A DNA stretch of 64,000 nt, from contig NZ_JASZYG010000016.1 in NCBI RefSeq assembly GCF_030317105.1, positions 1 through 64,000 of the forward strand, written 5' to 3'. Position 1 is the stretch's first letter. Each line of letters begins with the position of its first letter. This document shows, piece by piece, positions 1 through 8,650 of this stretch. The position numbers were made by a program, and so were the translations under genes. Below the pieces are notes generated by a model that made no database searches, was not told the origin of the DNA, and saw only the letters and a list, made by a program, of their open reading frames with translations. The DNA comes from Variovorax brevis (GTDB lineage: Bacteria; Pseudomonadota; Gammaproteobacteria; Burkholderiales; Burkholderiaceae_C).

Positions 1-144
1 GGTGACATCAAGCGCTTTTCCAGTCCCCAGAAGCTCGTGAGCTACCTCGGGCTCAATCCGAGCGTGCACCAGTCCGGCGACCACCCCGCCTACCACGGAC
101 ACATCACGCACGTCGAGTTCGAGTTGTTGCCACAGCACGCATGA
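1..144 (+). pseudogene. IS110/IS1111-family transposase, 3' fragment
   Basis: The frame is open from the first base of the window and ends with TGA at 142-144. It reads GDIKRFSSPQKLVSYLGLNP near the start, the typical motif of the C-terminal (transposase_20) domain of IS110/IS1111 transposases. The similarity stops around base 110, after a YHGHIT stretch where full-length members continue for dozens of residues. The gene is therefore cut off on its right by an unrelated transposase fragment on the other strand. The 5' part lies outside the window. Confidence 0.75.
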
Positions 145-447
145 CAGCCAGCACGCTCCCCACTGGCGCGGGCGTTCCAAGCGCAGTTGGTCCAGACGGA
201 TGCCGATCGCATTCGCGTCATCCGCGGGCATCGAGCCGGCCGGAAACAGCGCCACCTGGCGTCTCGTTCCCTCGTCGTGCACCTCGATGGTCTTGCGCCA
301 GGCTTCGCGCTGGCTCGCGTTGATCTCGCCCAGGTAGAGCACCTGCCTTTGCACCACGCGCCCATCGGTGAGTCGGCGGTTCTCCACCACGCTCCAGTAG
401 TCGTGCGTCTTACCGTCCTTCAGCCGTCGGTTGCAGCGCAGGAACAT
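112..447 (-). pseudogene. IS1634-type transposase, N-terminal fragment
   Basis: Read on the minus strand from an ATG at 447, the protein begins MFLRCNRRLKDGKTHDYWSV and continues with VENRRLTDGRVVQRQVLYLG and a RPRQWGACWL stretch. This is the characteristic N-terminus of IS4/IS1634-type DDE transposases. Only about 110 residues remain, and the DDE catalytic domain is missing. Beyond about base 112 the frame runs into the IS110 fragment. No stop is reached before the window edge, so the exact break point is approximate. It is a non-functional scrap. Confidence 0.7.
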
Positions 448-769
448 GCGCGGCAGTTTAGGAACCCCTCGCCTGCATGCCAAGGACCAAGGTCTCCACC
501 ACAAGCGTTTCGCGCCGCCACCCCTATACCCATCAAGCACTTGCGTCGCTCAACACCCTCAAAATCGTCGAAATCGGGGTTGAGTTGAGAAAGATGGGTT
601 AACGCCACGGCGCGCCGCGTCGCCGGACGCTCGACGGCAACGATGCCGCCCGCCAGGACGCCCGTGGTCCCGGACTCATCGACGCCGATTGAGGTCAATA
701 ACAGGCGATTATCGAGGGTAAAAATACAGTGGAAGAGGGCGGGTCAACGCCAGACTGTTCGAGGTCCAT
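448..769. other. No gene recognised; intergenic between IS scrap and kfrA
   Basis: The short open frames here show no recognisable protein motif. The region lies upstream of the IS1634-type fragment and upstream of the kfrA pseudogene. It probably holds the outer end of the insertion sequence and the kfrA promoter region, but I see no convincing promoter or inverted repeat. Confidence 0.4.
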
Positions 770-1826
770 ATGAGTGAAATCCGGGAAATCAGAAGCGCTC
801 GTGGCATCCAGCAAGAGGATGTCTTCAAGGCTGCGATGCGCTCCTTTCCGAGGGGCTGCGGCCCACCATCGAACGCGTGCGGCTGAAGATCGGGCGCGGC
901 TCGCCCAATACCGTGAGCCCCATGCTGGAGCGCTGGTTCGGCACGCTGGCGTCACGGGTTGCCGGCGGCGCGAACCCGTCGGCGAATCTCGCAGCGGGCA
1001 ACGACGCGGATGGCGTGCCGGTGTCGGTGCGCAATGCCACGCGGCTCCTGTGGGAGACGGCGCGGCGCGAGGCCGAGGATGTGCAGCGGCAGGAACTGGA
1101 AAGCGCGCGGGCCCAGCTTGAGGATGCCGCGAACGTCTTGGCGGCTGGGCAGGCCGAACTGACACAAAGGGTGACCGCCTTTGAACAGGCGCGTGCCAGC
1201 CTGGATGCAGCGCTGGCCTCCTCGCAACAGGCGCGCGAAACCCTGGAGCGGCAACTGGCCGATCAAGGCGCAGAGAGCGCACGCTTGCGGGCGATGTCCG
1301 AACAGGAGATCGCCCTGCTGAACGCCCTCCTCCAAGAGGCGCATGCTGGCAAGGAGGTGCTGCGGCAGGAGCAGGCGGCGGCTCTGGCCGCGCGGGATCA
1401 GGACTTGCGCGACGCCGAAAACAGGCACACTGCGCAGGAACGACGCATGCTGGAGGAAGTCGACCGGGTTCGCCAAACGCTGAAGCAGTCCGAGGCCGGA
1501 CTGGCCAGGGAGCAGAAGCAACGCATCCAGAGCGAGGAAGCCGCGGCCCAGGCGCTGGAGACCGGCCGACGGATGCTGCGAGACACGCAGCACGCCGCCC
1601 AGCAACTCGAGCGTGAGCTTCGCGATCAACTTGCCAATCAAGGAAGCCTCTTGGCTCAGTCGCAGTCGCAAGGTCAGCACTCCAGCAGCGGCTGGACGAT
1701 CTTGAGCGGCAGCTCACGGATGAAAAGAAATCGCACGAAAACACGCGCGGGCTGCTCGCCGGCGCCTTGGCCGTGCGCAAGACGGTGGGGTCACGCAAGC
1801 CGTCCGTTCGACGGGGCAAGGCGTAG
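770..1826 (+). pseudogene. kfrA: KfrA-like plasmid DNA-binding protein, two frameshifts
   Basis: KfrA proteins are plasmid-encoded DNA-binding autoregulators with an N-terminal helix-turn-helix and a long coiled-coil tail, linked to plasmid maintenance. The start MSEIREIRSARGIQQEDVFK is at 770. At about 834 one base is missing (GCTGCGATG where GCTGCGGATG is expected), and the frame moves to IERVRLKIGRGSPNTVSPML, the family HTH motif. A long Glu/Ala/Gln-rich coiled coil follows at about residues 95-300. At about 1670 one extra base restores the first frame, which gives a basic tail rich in Lys, Arg and Ser and a TAG at 1824-1826. The two changes could be decay or sequencing errors. Together they keep a full-length product readable, so a double sequencing error is a real alternative. 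Confidence 0.75.
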
Positions 1827-2067
1827 GCCGCCCAAGGGTGGTCGTACTTTCTTTCCAGAATGGTGCGGCTTCGCCTGAAAAGTTGTTGCGCGACAAGGAC
1901 TTACGATATCCGGTCAGTGCGCGAAAGTCGTCCAACTAAGCTGTTGATTTCTAAAGGGAAATCTCGCGTAAGCGTGTCAATTTGTCGGAAAAGTAGTTCT
2001 GCATCAACGCCGTCGCGCCTCCGTGCAAAAATCGACAGTCGCTTTAATAGTCCCGGAGGCACTACAG

Positions 2068-2685
2068 ATGAAGAAGGATGCGCTGTTGGCACTAATCGCA
2101 GAGACTGCTTACAACGTGGGATATGGCGCGAAAAAGCATTTCGCCACTTATGACATCGTTGAAAAACTCCCAGGATGGGTCGCGCTCTTCTCCGCCGCCG
2201 CCGGAATTTTTGCCTTGTTTATTCCGTCCATGGAGCAAAAATGGATGGCTGCGTTTTTTATCGTAATCTCAATTGGTACGGCCACAATAGTGATCTACGA
2301 CAGAGATAAGTCGAAGTATGCAGAGGCGGGAACTCAGCTTACGACAAGATTTCATGAATTGCGAATGCTTTATCAGGCAGTGAAAGAGCAGCCTGATGGA
2401 GTGGATCTGCCTACCTTTGAGAAGCAACACAAAGATATTCAAAATCAAGCTCTCCAAATTCCAATCTCAAAGCAGATCTTTATGAGCGACTGGTACGCGC
2501 ATTACAAGTTTTTTTGGCAAGGACAGACAAACTGGATTGATGAGCAACTCCACTTCAAACTATTCCGCGATAAGATCCCCTTGGGAATGATCTTCGTGCT
2601 CTGTTCTGGATTCGTAGTGCTGATTTGGTTTCTTTTTATTAGTGCGCCAGCCCTTGTGTCATCGTTATGCAAGGTGGTTGGATGA
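2068..2685 (+). CDS. SLATT-domain membrane protein, probable CBASS effector
   Basis: This 205-residue protein has two closely spaced N-terminal membrane helices (about residues 36-53 and 58-77). A soluble helical region follows, then a third membrane helix at about residues 175-200. The ATYDIVEKLPGWVALFSAAA segment and overall shape match SLATT proteins, the predicted pore-forming effectors that accompany nucleotide-signal synthases. I chose the ATG at 2068 because GGAGG lies eight bases upstream; an earlier in-frame ATG at 2023 has no such site. The stop overlaps the start of the next gene (ATGA), implying translational coupling. In CBASS the nucleotide made by the partner enzyme would trigger this protein to disrupt the inner membrane. 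The family call is by pattern. The pairing with a CD-NTase is what makes it convincing. The base composition is more AT-rich than the eCIS region. Confidence 0.72.
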   Translation: MKKDALLALIAETAYNVGYGAKKHFATYDIVEKLPGWVALFSAAAGIFALFIPSMEQKWMAAFFIVISIGTATIVIYDRDKSKYAEAGTQLTTRFHELRMLYQAVKEQPDGVDLPTFEKQHKDIQNQALQIPISKQIFMSDWYAHYKFFWQGQTNWIDEQLHFKLFRDKIPLGMIFVLCSGFVVLIWFLFISAPALVSSLCKVVG

Positions 2686-3989
2686 TTGCAGCCTTATTCA
2701 AAAAATTCCGATCGAACATTGCTGTTTCAAATGCAGGCGAAATATCGACTTCGTACGCCACAATCACGACACGCCTCAATAAGGACTTTTGGAGTTTGGA
2801 CTCCGATTCGGTCCACCGGAGACAAGTCGGCTCTTACGGGCGCGGCACAGCCATCCACGGTATCAGCGACCTTGATATGGTTTTCGAACTTCCATGGGAG
2901 ATGTACGAGCGATTCAGACGCCATGAGAACAACGGCCCATCTCAGCTACTCCAAGCCGTGAGGCAGTCGCTTCGGAAGCGGTACAACGGCACCGACATCA
3001 AGGGCGATGGCCAAGTTGTAGTAATCAATTTTAAGAATTATGTGGTTGAGGTGCTGCCTGCATTCAAAGACGTGGAAGTCGACGGCTATCGCTTCCCAGA
3101 CTCTAACAATGGAGGTGGTTGGAAAGTTTGTAAGCCCATTAAAGAGATGGACGCGGTTGACGCGCGTTCCATCAAGACAAATCGAAATTACAAGCATGTC
3201 TGCAAGATGCTCCGGGCTTGGAAAAACACGCATGGCATCAATATGGGTGGCTTGCTGTTGGACACCCTCGTCTACAATTTTTTCTCTCAAACCGATGCGT
3301 ATGATAATGCGACCTACGCCTCATTTGACGAGTTGATGGTGTCGGTATTTAGCTATCTTGGTGGCTTGGAACACCAAGACTATTGGGCGGCACCAGGTAG
3401 CGGTCAACGAGTCTATGCGAGCGGGAAATTTCAATCTAAGGCGAAGAAGGCGTCGGTCAAATGCGTTGAGGCGAAAGAGGCTGACCGAGAATCGAGGAAG
3501 ACCAAGCTCTACCGAGAGGTTTTTGGAAGATCATTTCCGGCGAGCACGGAGACTGTCGTCAAGGCTGCTAAGTCGGCAGACCGCGCCAAACCCACGACCG
3601 AAGAATTCATCGAAGACAAGTTCCCGGTGGATATTCGATATGACTTGGAAGTCGATAGCGAAGTTATGGGAAGGGGCATCGCCGCAGATCGTCTACGGCG
3701 GCTTGCAGCGGTCTTCACGTGGCTACCAGTCGGACGCGAGCTTGAATTCTTCGTGGAGGTTTGCACTGTTCCGAAGCCCTATGACCTCTACTGGAAGGTT
3801 AGAAACGTCGGGCCGGAAGCCGAGCGACGCGGCATTCGCGGGCAGATCTACCCCGATGGTGGCAGAGAGCGGAAGCGAGAGACGTCGGACTTTCATGGCG
3901 ACCATTACGTCGAGGCGTATGTGGTGAAGGACGATGTGTGCGTGGCACGAGATGTCATTGATGTGCGCATAAATGGCGAGCACTGCTGA
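2682..3989 (+). CDS. CD-NTase (SMODS) with C-terminal AGS-C sensor domain, CBASS synthase
   Basis: This 435-residue cGAS/DncV-like nucleotidyltransferase would make a cyclic oligonucleotide alarm on phage infection. The catalytic signature is VGSYGRGTAIHGISDLDMVF, giving G50-S51 with the metal ligands D63 and D65. The third acidic position appears to be E123 in VEVLPAF, where Asp is more usual. The C-terminal 120 residues (DIRYDL ... PVGRELEFFVEV ... VRNVGPEAERRGIRGQIYP ... GDHYVEAYVV) match the adenylyl/guanylyl and SMODS C-terminal sensor (AGS-C). I chose the ATG at 2682 over 2667 because it forms an ATGA overlap with the upstream stop and gives the usual family N-terminus. No Cap2/Cap3 or HORMA/TRIP13 gene follows, so this would be a minimal type I CBASS. 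Confidence 0.85.
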   Translation: MIAALFKKFRSNIAVSNAGEISTSYATITTRLNKDFWSLDSDSVHRRQVGSYGRGTAIHGISDLDMVFELPWEMYERFRRHENNGPSQLLQAVRQSLRKRYNGTDIKGDGQVVVINFKNYVVEVLPAFKDVEVDGYRFPDSNNGGGWKVCKPIKEMDAVDARSIKTNRNYKHVCKMLRAWKNTHGINMGGLLLDTLVYNFFSQTDAYDNATYASFDELMVSVFSYLGGLEHQDYWAAPGSGQRVYASGKFQSKAKKASVKCVEAKEADRESRKTKLYREVFGRSFPASTETVVKAAKSADRAKPTTEEFIEDKFPVDIRYDLEVDSEVMGRGIAADRLRRLAAVFTWLPVGRELEFFVEVCTVPKPYDLYWKVRNVGPEAERRGIRGQIYPDGGRERKRETSDFHGDHYVEAYVVKDDVCVARDVIDVRINGEHC

Positions 3990-4231
3990 GGAAGTTGTGT
4001 ATACGCGCAGGGCGGATCAGAGATTCCATAAGCCCGCGGGGCATACGGGAGTTCGACTACACCTGAGCCTCGAGCTCGTTAAGGCGTAGCGCGAAGAAGA
4101 GAAGAAGAGCGCCTCGACGAGCACTGGGAACCCCGCGGTGGGCAGCGGCCGTGCGGACAGCCGTGCCTGCCCGAGCGGCGGAAACACCCTGTGAGCGCTG
4201 CTCCGGTGGACGTCGCCGGCGTGCGATTTGC

Positions 4232-6049
4232 TCACTCGATTGCCTTGGCCATGTCTTCCACGACTTTCTTGGCGTCGCCGAAGACCATCATGGTCTTGTC
4301 CATGTAGAAAAGCTCGTTGTCGAGTCCGGCGTAGCCGGCGGCCATGGACCGCTTGTTCACAATCACCGTCTTGGCCTTGTATGCCTCCAGGATTGGCATG
4401 CCGTAGATCGCGCTACCTTTGGTGTGCGCCGCCGGGTTGACCACGTCGTTGGCCCCCAAGATGATGACCACGTCGGCCTGCGCGAACTCGCCGTTGATGT
4501 CCTCCATCTCAAACACTTGGTCGTACGGCACATCCGCTTCGGCCAGCAGCACGTTCATGTGGCCTGGCATGCGGCCCGCCACAGGGTGAACGGCGTACTT
4601 CACAGTCACGCCTCTGAGTGTGAGCTTTTCGGCCAGTTCGCTCACCGCTCGCTGCGCGTGCGCGACCGCCAGACCATAACCGGGGACAATGATTACCCTC
4701 TCAGCATTGCTCAGCATATGAGCTGCGTCGTCGGCGCTGCCCCTGCGGACCGTCCGCCTTATGGAACCGTCTGCGCCCGCTCCTACGCCGCCGAAGCCTC
4801 CTAGGATCACATTGGAGAACGAGCGGTTCATCGCCTTGCACATGATGTAGGCAAGGATCGCGCCGGAGCTGCCCACCAAGGAGCCGGCAATAATCAGCAT
4901 GGCGTTGTTAAGGCTGAAGCCAATGCCTGCGGCGGCCCAGCCCGAGTAGCTGTTGAGTACCGACACCATCGTCGGCATGTCGGTGCCCCCGATTGGGATG
5001 ACCAACAGCACTCCCAGCGCCAAGCCCAGCGCAATCACCAGCACAAAGTCCATCCAGCTTTGCGAGTGCCAGAAGCCAAAGCAGAAAAAGATCGCCGCCA
5101 GCGTCAGTACAAGGTTGACCTTGTGCCGGCCGGCAAACTGCACCGGCGCACCCTGAAACAGGCGGAATCTGTACTTGCCCGACAGCTTGCCGAAGGCGAT
5201 CACCGAGCCGGTAAAGGTGACCGCGCCGATGAAGGCCCCCAGCGCGAGCTCGATGCGGGTGCCCGCGGGAATTGGTTGGCCAAGCGCCACGATGCCGAAG
5301 GCCCAAGGCTCTTCCACCACGGCCACGGCAATGAACACGGCCGCCAGCCCGATCATGCTGTGGAATAACGCAACCAGTTCAGGCATCCGACTCATCTCGA
5401 CCTTTTTGGCACGATAGGCGCCGTAGCCGCCGCCAACCACCAGGCCCATCAGCACCCAGACCATGCCCACGGCGTTGCCCCCGGCTAGCTTGACGATCAG
5501 CGCGGCGGTGGCAAGCACGGCAATTGCCATGCCGGTCATCCCGAAAATGTTGCCTCGGATGGAGGTGGTGGGATGCGACAGGCCCTTCAGGGCCTGAATA
5601 AAGCAGACGCTGGCAAGCAGGTATAAGAAGATGAACGGACTAGATTCGTCGATGATTTTGCTGCCAGAACTTGGACCGGGGACCGGCAAATCAAACCGAT
5701 AGGGCCTTGGTACATTAAAGAATGCAATTGCAGCACCGAGGGTTGCGAGGGCCAATATCAACAATAGCTTCCAGACTTGGAAATATTTCCCGCCAATTAT
5801 CCAATTAACTTTCGCTTGCCTTGATGCATGCGAGCTAGCTTTAGATGTTTCATTTGCTGTTGAGGTGGCCATGAAGCGCGAAAGCTCATCCTGGGCAATT
5901 GAGAGTTCTGCTAGTGCTGCTCCTACTTCATCGTCGCTTCCAAAGTCGACTGCATCATTTAGGAATGCAGCCATCTCCGAGTCTAGGTTCATCAAAGCGA
6001 ATCGGGCGCGCAATTCATCGCGAGCGCTACTTGCCTCGGGAGTGCTCAT
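4232..6049 (-). CDS. pntB: Chimeric protein: unknown membrane N-terminus fused to NAD(P) transhydrogenase beta subunit
   Basis: Residues from about 138 to 605 are an apparently complete PntB. They start at FIFLYLLASVCFIQALKGLS, contain many membrane helices, and include the NADP(H)-binding domain (VIIVPGYGLAVAHAQRAV, HPVAGRMPGHMNVLLAEA, GANDVVNP). PntB normally pairs with PntA to drive proton-coupled hydride transfer from NADH to NADP+. Here the usual short N-terminus is replaced by about 137 foreign residues: an acidic helical stretch, then one membrane helix (VWKLLLILALATLGAAIAFF). That part is more AT-rich and follows the upstream gene by 9 bp with AGGAG before the ATG, so it was probably once the start of that gene's partner. 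The junction lies near base 5635. No pntA is present, so transhydrogenase activity is doubtful. Confidence 0.8.
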   Translation of the reverse strand: MSTPEASSARDELRARFALMNLDSEMAAFLNDAVDFGSDDEVGAALAELSIAQDELSRFMATSTANETSKASSHASRQAKVNWIIGGKYFQVWKLLLILALATLGAAIAFFNVPRPYRFDLPVPGPSSGSKIIDESSPFIFLYLLASVCFIQALKGLSHPTTSIRGNIFGMTGMAIAVLATAALIVKLAGGNAVGMVWVLMGLVVGGGYGAYRAKKVEMSRMPELVALFHSMIGLAAVFIAVAVVEEPWAFGIVALGQPIPAGTRIELALGAFIGAVTFTGSVIAFGKLSGKYRFRLFQGAPVQFAGRHKVNLVLTLAAIFFCFGFWHSQSWMDFVLVIALGLALGVLLVIPIGGTDMPTMVSVLNSYSGWAAAGIGFSLNNAMLIIAGSLVGSSGAILAYIMCKAMNRSFSNVILGGFGGVGAGADGSIRRTVRRGSADDAAHMLSNAERVIIVPGYGLAVAHAQRAVSELAEKLTLRGVTVKYAVHPVAGRMPGHMNVLLAEADVPYDQVFEMEDINGEFAQADVVIILGANDVVNPAAHTKGSAIYGMPILEAYKAKTVIVNKRSMAAGYAGLDNELFYMDKTMMVFGDAKKVVEDMAKAIE

Positions 6050-6058
6050 ACACGCTCC

Positions 6059-7444
6059 TCATTCTAATTGCAACTCGCGACGAACTCGCCGAAAAACTCG
6101 ATCAACGATCGGACGCGCAAGAACTGCGTAGCGTTCAAACTGGGCCTGTTCGTCCGGTGTTAGTGATCCGTACTCTCGGGTCGCCTTACTAATTTCAGTC
6201 TGTGGCAATTCGCTACGCAACTTGTCAATCGAAAATTCGAGGCGCTTGCGGATTTTGTTCAAATCTGTTCGATTCATCACAAACAAACTCGCATGCAACT
6301 GGCATCGATCCTGCAATGACGCGAGCAAAGCACCGTCATTTCTTGCCAATTTTATTAGTTCATCCACTTCCGTGCCCAGCATCATTAGTCGACATGCAGA
6401 CAGAAGGCGTCGAACAGCTTTGACGATTAGACGAGGCGATTTTCCACTGGCGGCAATATGCTCAGCAGCGTTCTCGACCAACCAAGCTAGGTAGGCACCT
6501 AATCTAAGCGGGTCCGACAGGTCGCGCGGTGTCCATGCTACTTCCGAGATTGAAACTTCTTGGAACGCGAAACTCCTAGCCGCCTCTGATCCGGCCTCTG
6601 GTACGCCGTAGTCCAGATCTAGAATCAAGTTGGTAACCTCGAACACCCCGAGAGAAGCCAACTCTGCAACAAAAATGCATTGCCGAAACGGAGCTGCTTG
6701 TAGTTTATCAACGACGTCAGATGAAGACAGGTTTTCAGCCCAAGGGGCTTTCCACGTCGTATGCTGTCCCAGTGACAAGCTCAAAAGTTGAGGCCCTTGC
6801 GCATCGCGCCGGCTCGCCAGCTCTGAAAGCCGGTCTTTGGAGTTGTGATCCAATTTCGGTACATACTCGCAGAAATCCAGATCGGAAATGTAGCGTATTT
6901 TGCCAAACTGGCATGCGCTTCCACTCAAGCAAATGACTGATCCGGGATCGACTTGAATTCGTGCTCCCAAGGCTGCCATCTTCCTTAATTCTCGCGCCAA
7001 AGGCATCATGTCATGCAAGAAGAAGGGAACGAATACATTATTTCCCGATACGGGAAATACAACATAGCCAATTTGTTCGCTATTGGCGCTGGCGCCCTGC
7101 GACCTCATCTTCCACGCAGCCGCTTGGGCAAAAACGTGCCAGTGCCCTTTAATAATTTTTCTGAATTCTTCGAGTTCTTTCGCACCTGCCAAATCGATGC
7201 TTCTCGTTGTTCTTCGCTGATGCCATTGCACGGCATTGGCGAGGATCTTGACCATGTCATAAAGGCCGCTCTGAATCAAGGCTTGGGCTCCATTGGGTAA
7301 AATGAGCAGGCAAAGGTGCCCCATGCAGCGACAGCCGTCCTCTGCCACCGCGCCGGCGTACTTGAGAAGTGAGGGTAAAGGTGCTGGCTTCGTCAAACAA
7401 GGTGCAAGCCCGAAACACAAGATAGCAGTACTTCGTTTCGTCAT
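6059..7444 (-). CDS. Unknown protein with a nucleotidyltransferase-like GS...DLD signature
   Basis: I do not recognise this 461-residue protein. One segment, SGSACQFGKIRYISDLDF, has the spacing of the polymerase-beta nucleotidyltransferase signature (G-S, about ten residues, then D-x-D). The rest appears mostly helical, with no membrane segments or signal peptide. I chose the ATG at 7444 because the upstream 41 residues are Arg/Ala-rich with no family look. The gene ends 9 bp before the chimeric membrane protein, so the two are probably co-transcribed. The base composition is lower in GC than the flanks, which suggests transfer. A nucleotidyltransferase next to a membrane protein resembles the CBASS operon 2 kb away, but no sequence similarity to that CD-NTase is visible beyond the signature. 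Confidence 0.5.
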   Translation of the reverse strand: MTKRSTAILCFGLAPCLTKPAPLPSLLKYAGAVAEDGCRCMGHLCLLILPNGAQALIQSGLYDMVKILANAVQWHQRRTTRSIDLAGAKELEEFRKIIKGHWHVFAQAAAWKMRSQGASANSEQIGYVVFPVSGNNVFVPFFLHDMMPLARELRKMAALGARIQVDPGSVICLSGSACQFGKIRYISDLDFCEYVPKLDHNSKDRLSELASRRDAQGPQLLSLSLGQHTTWKAPWAENLSSSDVVDKLQAAPFRQCIFVAELASLGVFEVTNLILDLDYGVPEAGSEAARSFAFQEVSISEVAWTPRDLSDPLRLGAYLAWLVENAAEHIAASGKSPRLIVKAVRRLLSACRLMMLGTEVDELIKLARNDGALLASLQDRCQLHASLFVMNRTDLNKIRKRLEFSIDKLRSELPQTEISKATREYGSLTPDEQAQFERYAVLARPIVDRVFRRVRRELQLE

Positions 7445-7660
7445 GGCGCCACGGACTTTGCGCAGCGTGTCGGCCCGTTCGGCCCGTCGGTCAATTTCCT
7501 GCAGGATCCCGGCTCTGCAAGTAGGTTGACGTCCACGATCTGGCGCTGGCGCCGCGTCTTCGACCATTCATTGTGGCTGCCCATCGATCCAATTCGGCGC
7601 GAATAGACCAGTCGACGGCCGTGTGCATCGCTGCCGTGAGAGTGCGGGCCAAAGTGGGGG

Positions 7661-8020
7661 CTACGCTGCCCTCCTGAGCAGTTCTGCGTCCCATCGAGAG
7701 TCTGGACCAAGCTTTGGCGCGCGAAGCGGAATCGGCATAGCCCGCGGCTTGAGTTCGTCGTTGAGTACTTGCACCCTCACCTGCGCCAGTAGATGGGCAC
7801 CTTCGTCGGACCAGCGCATTTGCCGATGCTTGACCATGCGACTGCTGACGACCTGATTGACCGCGGACTCTGCGGTTGCACTGCTGATTGGCAGCCCTTT
7901 GCGATAGCGTCGGCCGTAGTTGACCAAGTAGCTGTCATTGGACCTGAGGTACCACCAGACCTTGCGCAGGTTCCACTGAAGAGTCGAGTAACGTCCCCTC
8001 GGCCAACACTCCGAATGCAT
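7661..8020 (-). pseudogene. ISKra4-family transposase, C-terminal fragment
   Basis: On the minus strand the frame reads WWYLRSNDSYLVNYGRRYRK, then GLPISSATAESAVNQVVSSR and MRWSDEGAHLLAQVRVQVLN. This is the conserved C-terminal end of ISKra4-type transposases. Everything upstream of about 120 residues is missing, so it is a scrap marking the left border of the eCIS operon. A second, different ISKra4-type scrap lies at 46974-47354. The interval 7445-7660 on the other side of its stop holds no gene I can support. Confidence 0.7.
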
Positions 8021-8182
8021 CGTGAAGGTTTCTGGGGGTAGTCGAATGATAACACGCCCTAGGACTCGGCGGCAACCTCAACCCCGACGAGCACCCCGAG
8101 GACGAGCGCGGTAACGCGCGGGCGGGCACACCCTCACCCGAAGCAGTGGCCGTCTCGTTAGCTTGCATCGCTCGCCACGCCG

Positions 8183-8650
8183 CTAGTCGATCTCGACATC
8201 GCGCCCGAGCCGGATGGCTCGCTGCAGGAAGGTCTGCACGTTCCAGACGTCCTGATAGCGATTTTCCAAGGTGTAGGTCTTACCTGCGGACTCTTCCTTG
8301 CAATCGACGACGAGCGGGTGCTCGGCGCGGATGCGATCTACTGTATCCGGCCGCAGGCGATGATGCGCATCGGTGACACGCCACAACGCCTGGTCGAGAC
8401 CCGCCAATCGATCGAGGACACCCTGCATCTGCGCCGACGTCAGGATGATGCGGCCTTCGTCGTTCGGTCTGGTCACGACGTCGTCGAGGAACTGGCGCAA
8501 CTCCCGGCCGCGCGGCGGATCGACGACGTTCCAGAGAAAGGTCGCAATGTACAAGTAGGTACGGCCCGCCTCGATCTCGCACGGATGGGGCGAGTCGAGA
8601 TCGTCGTCGCACTCGCCTGCGCGCACATTGAGCAACCGCATCGACATCAC
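8183..8650 (-). CDS. Small unknown protein, last gene of eCIS operon; candidate immunity or loading factor
   Basis: This 155-residue acidic, soluble protein has no signal peptide or membrane segment and no motif I recognise. Its start overlaps the stop of the 1504-residue DUF4157 gene by 4 bp, so the two are probably co-translated. In polymorphic toxin and eCIS operons, a small gene tightly coupled downstream of a toxin often encodes its immunity protein, or an adaptor that loads cargo into the tube lumen. That role is inferred from position only. Visible features are an ECDDDLDSPHPCEIEAGRTY start and a LRPDTVDRIRAEHPLVVDC segment. It ends the operon; a terminator is not evident. Confidence 0.6.
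   Translation of the reverse strand: MMSMRLLNVRAGECDDDLDSPHPCEIEAGRTYLYIATFLWNVVDPPRGRELRQFLDDVVTRPNDEGRIILTSAQMQGVLDRLAGLDQALWRVTDAHHRLRPDTVDRIRAEHPLVVDCKEESAGKTYTLENRYQDVWNVQTFLQRAIRLGRDVEID

Noticed and set aside
695..1819. Minus-strand frame of 374 codons opposite kfrA
   Set aside because: The plus strand reads as KfrA after correcting two single-base shifts; the minus frame is Pro/Arg-rich with no motif.
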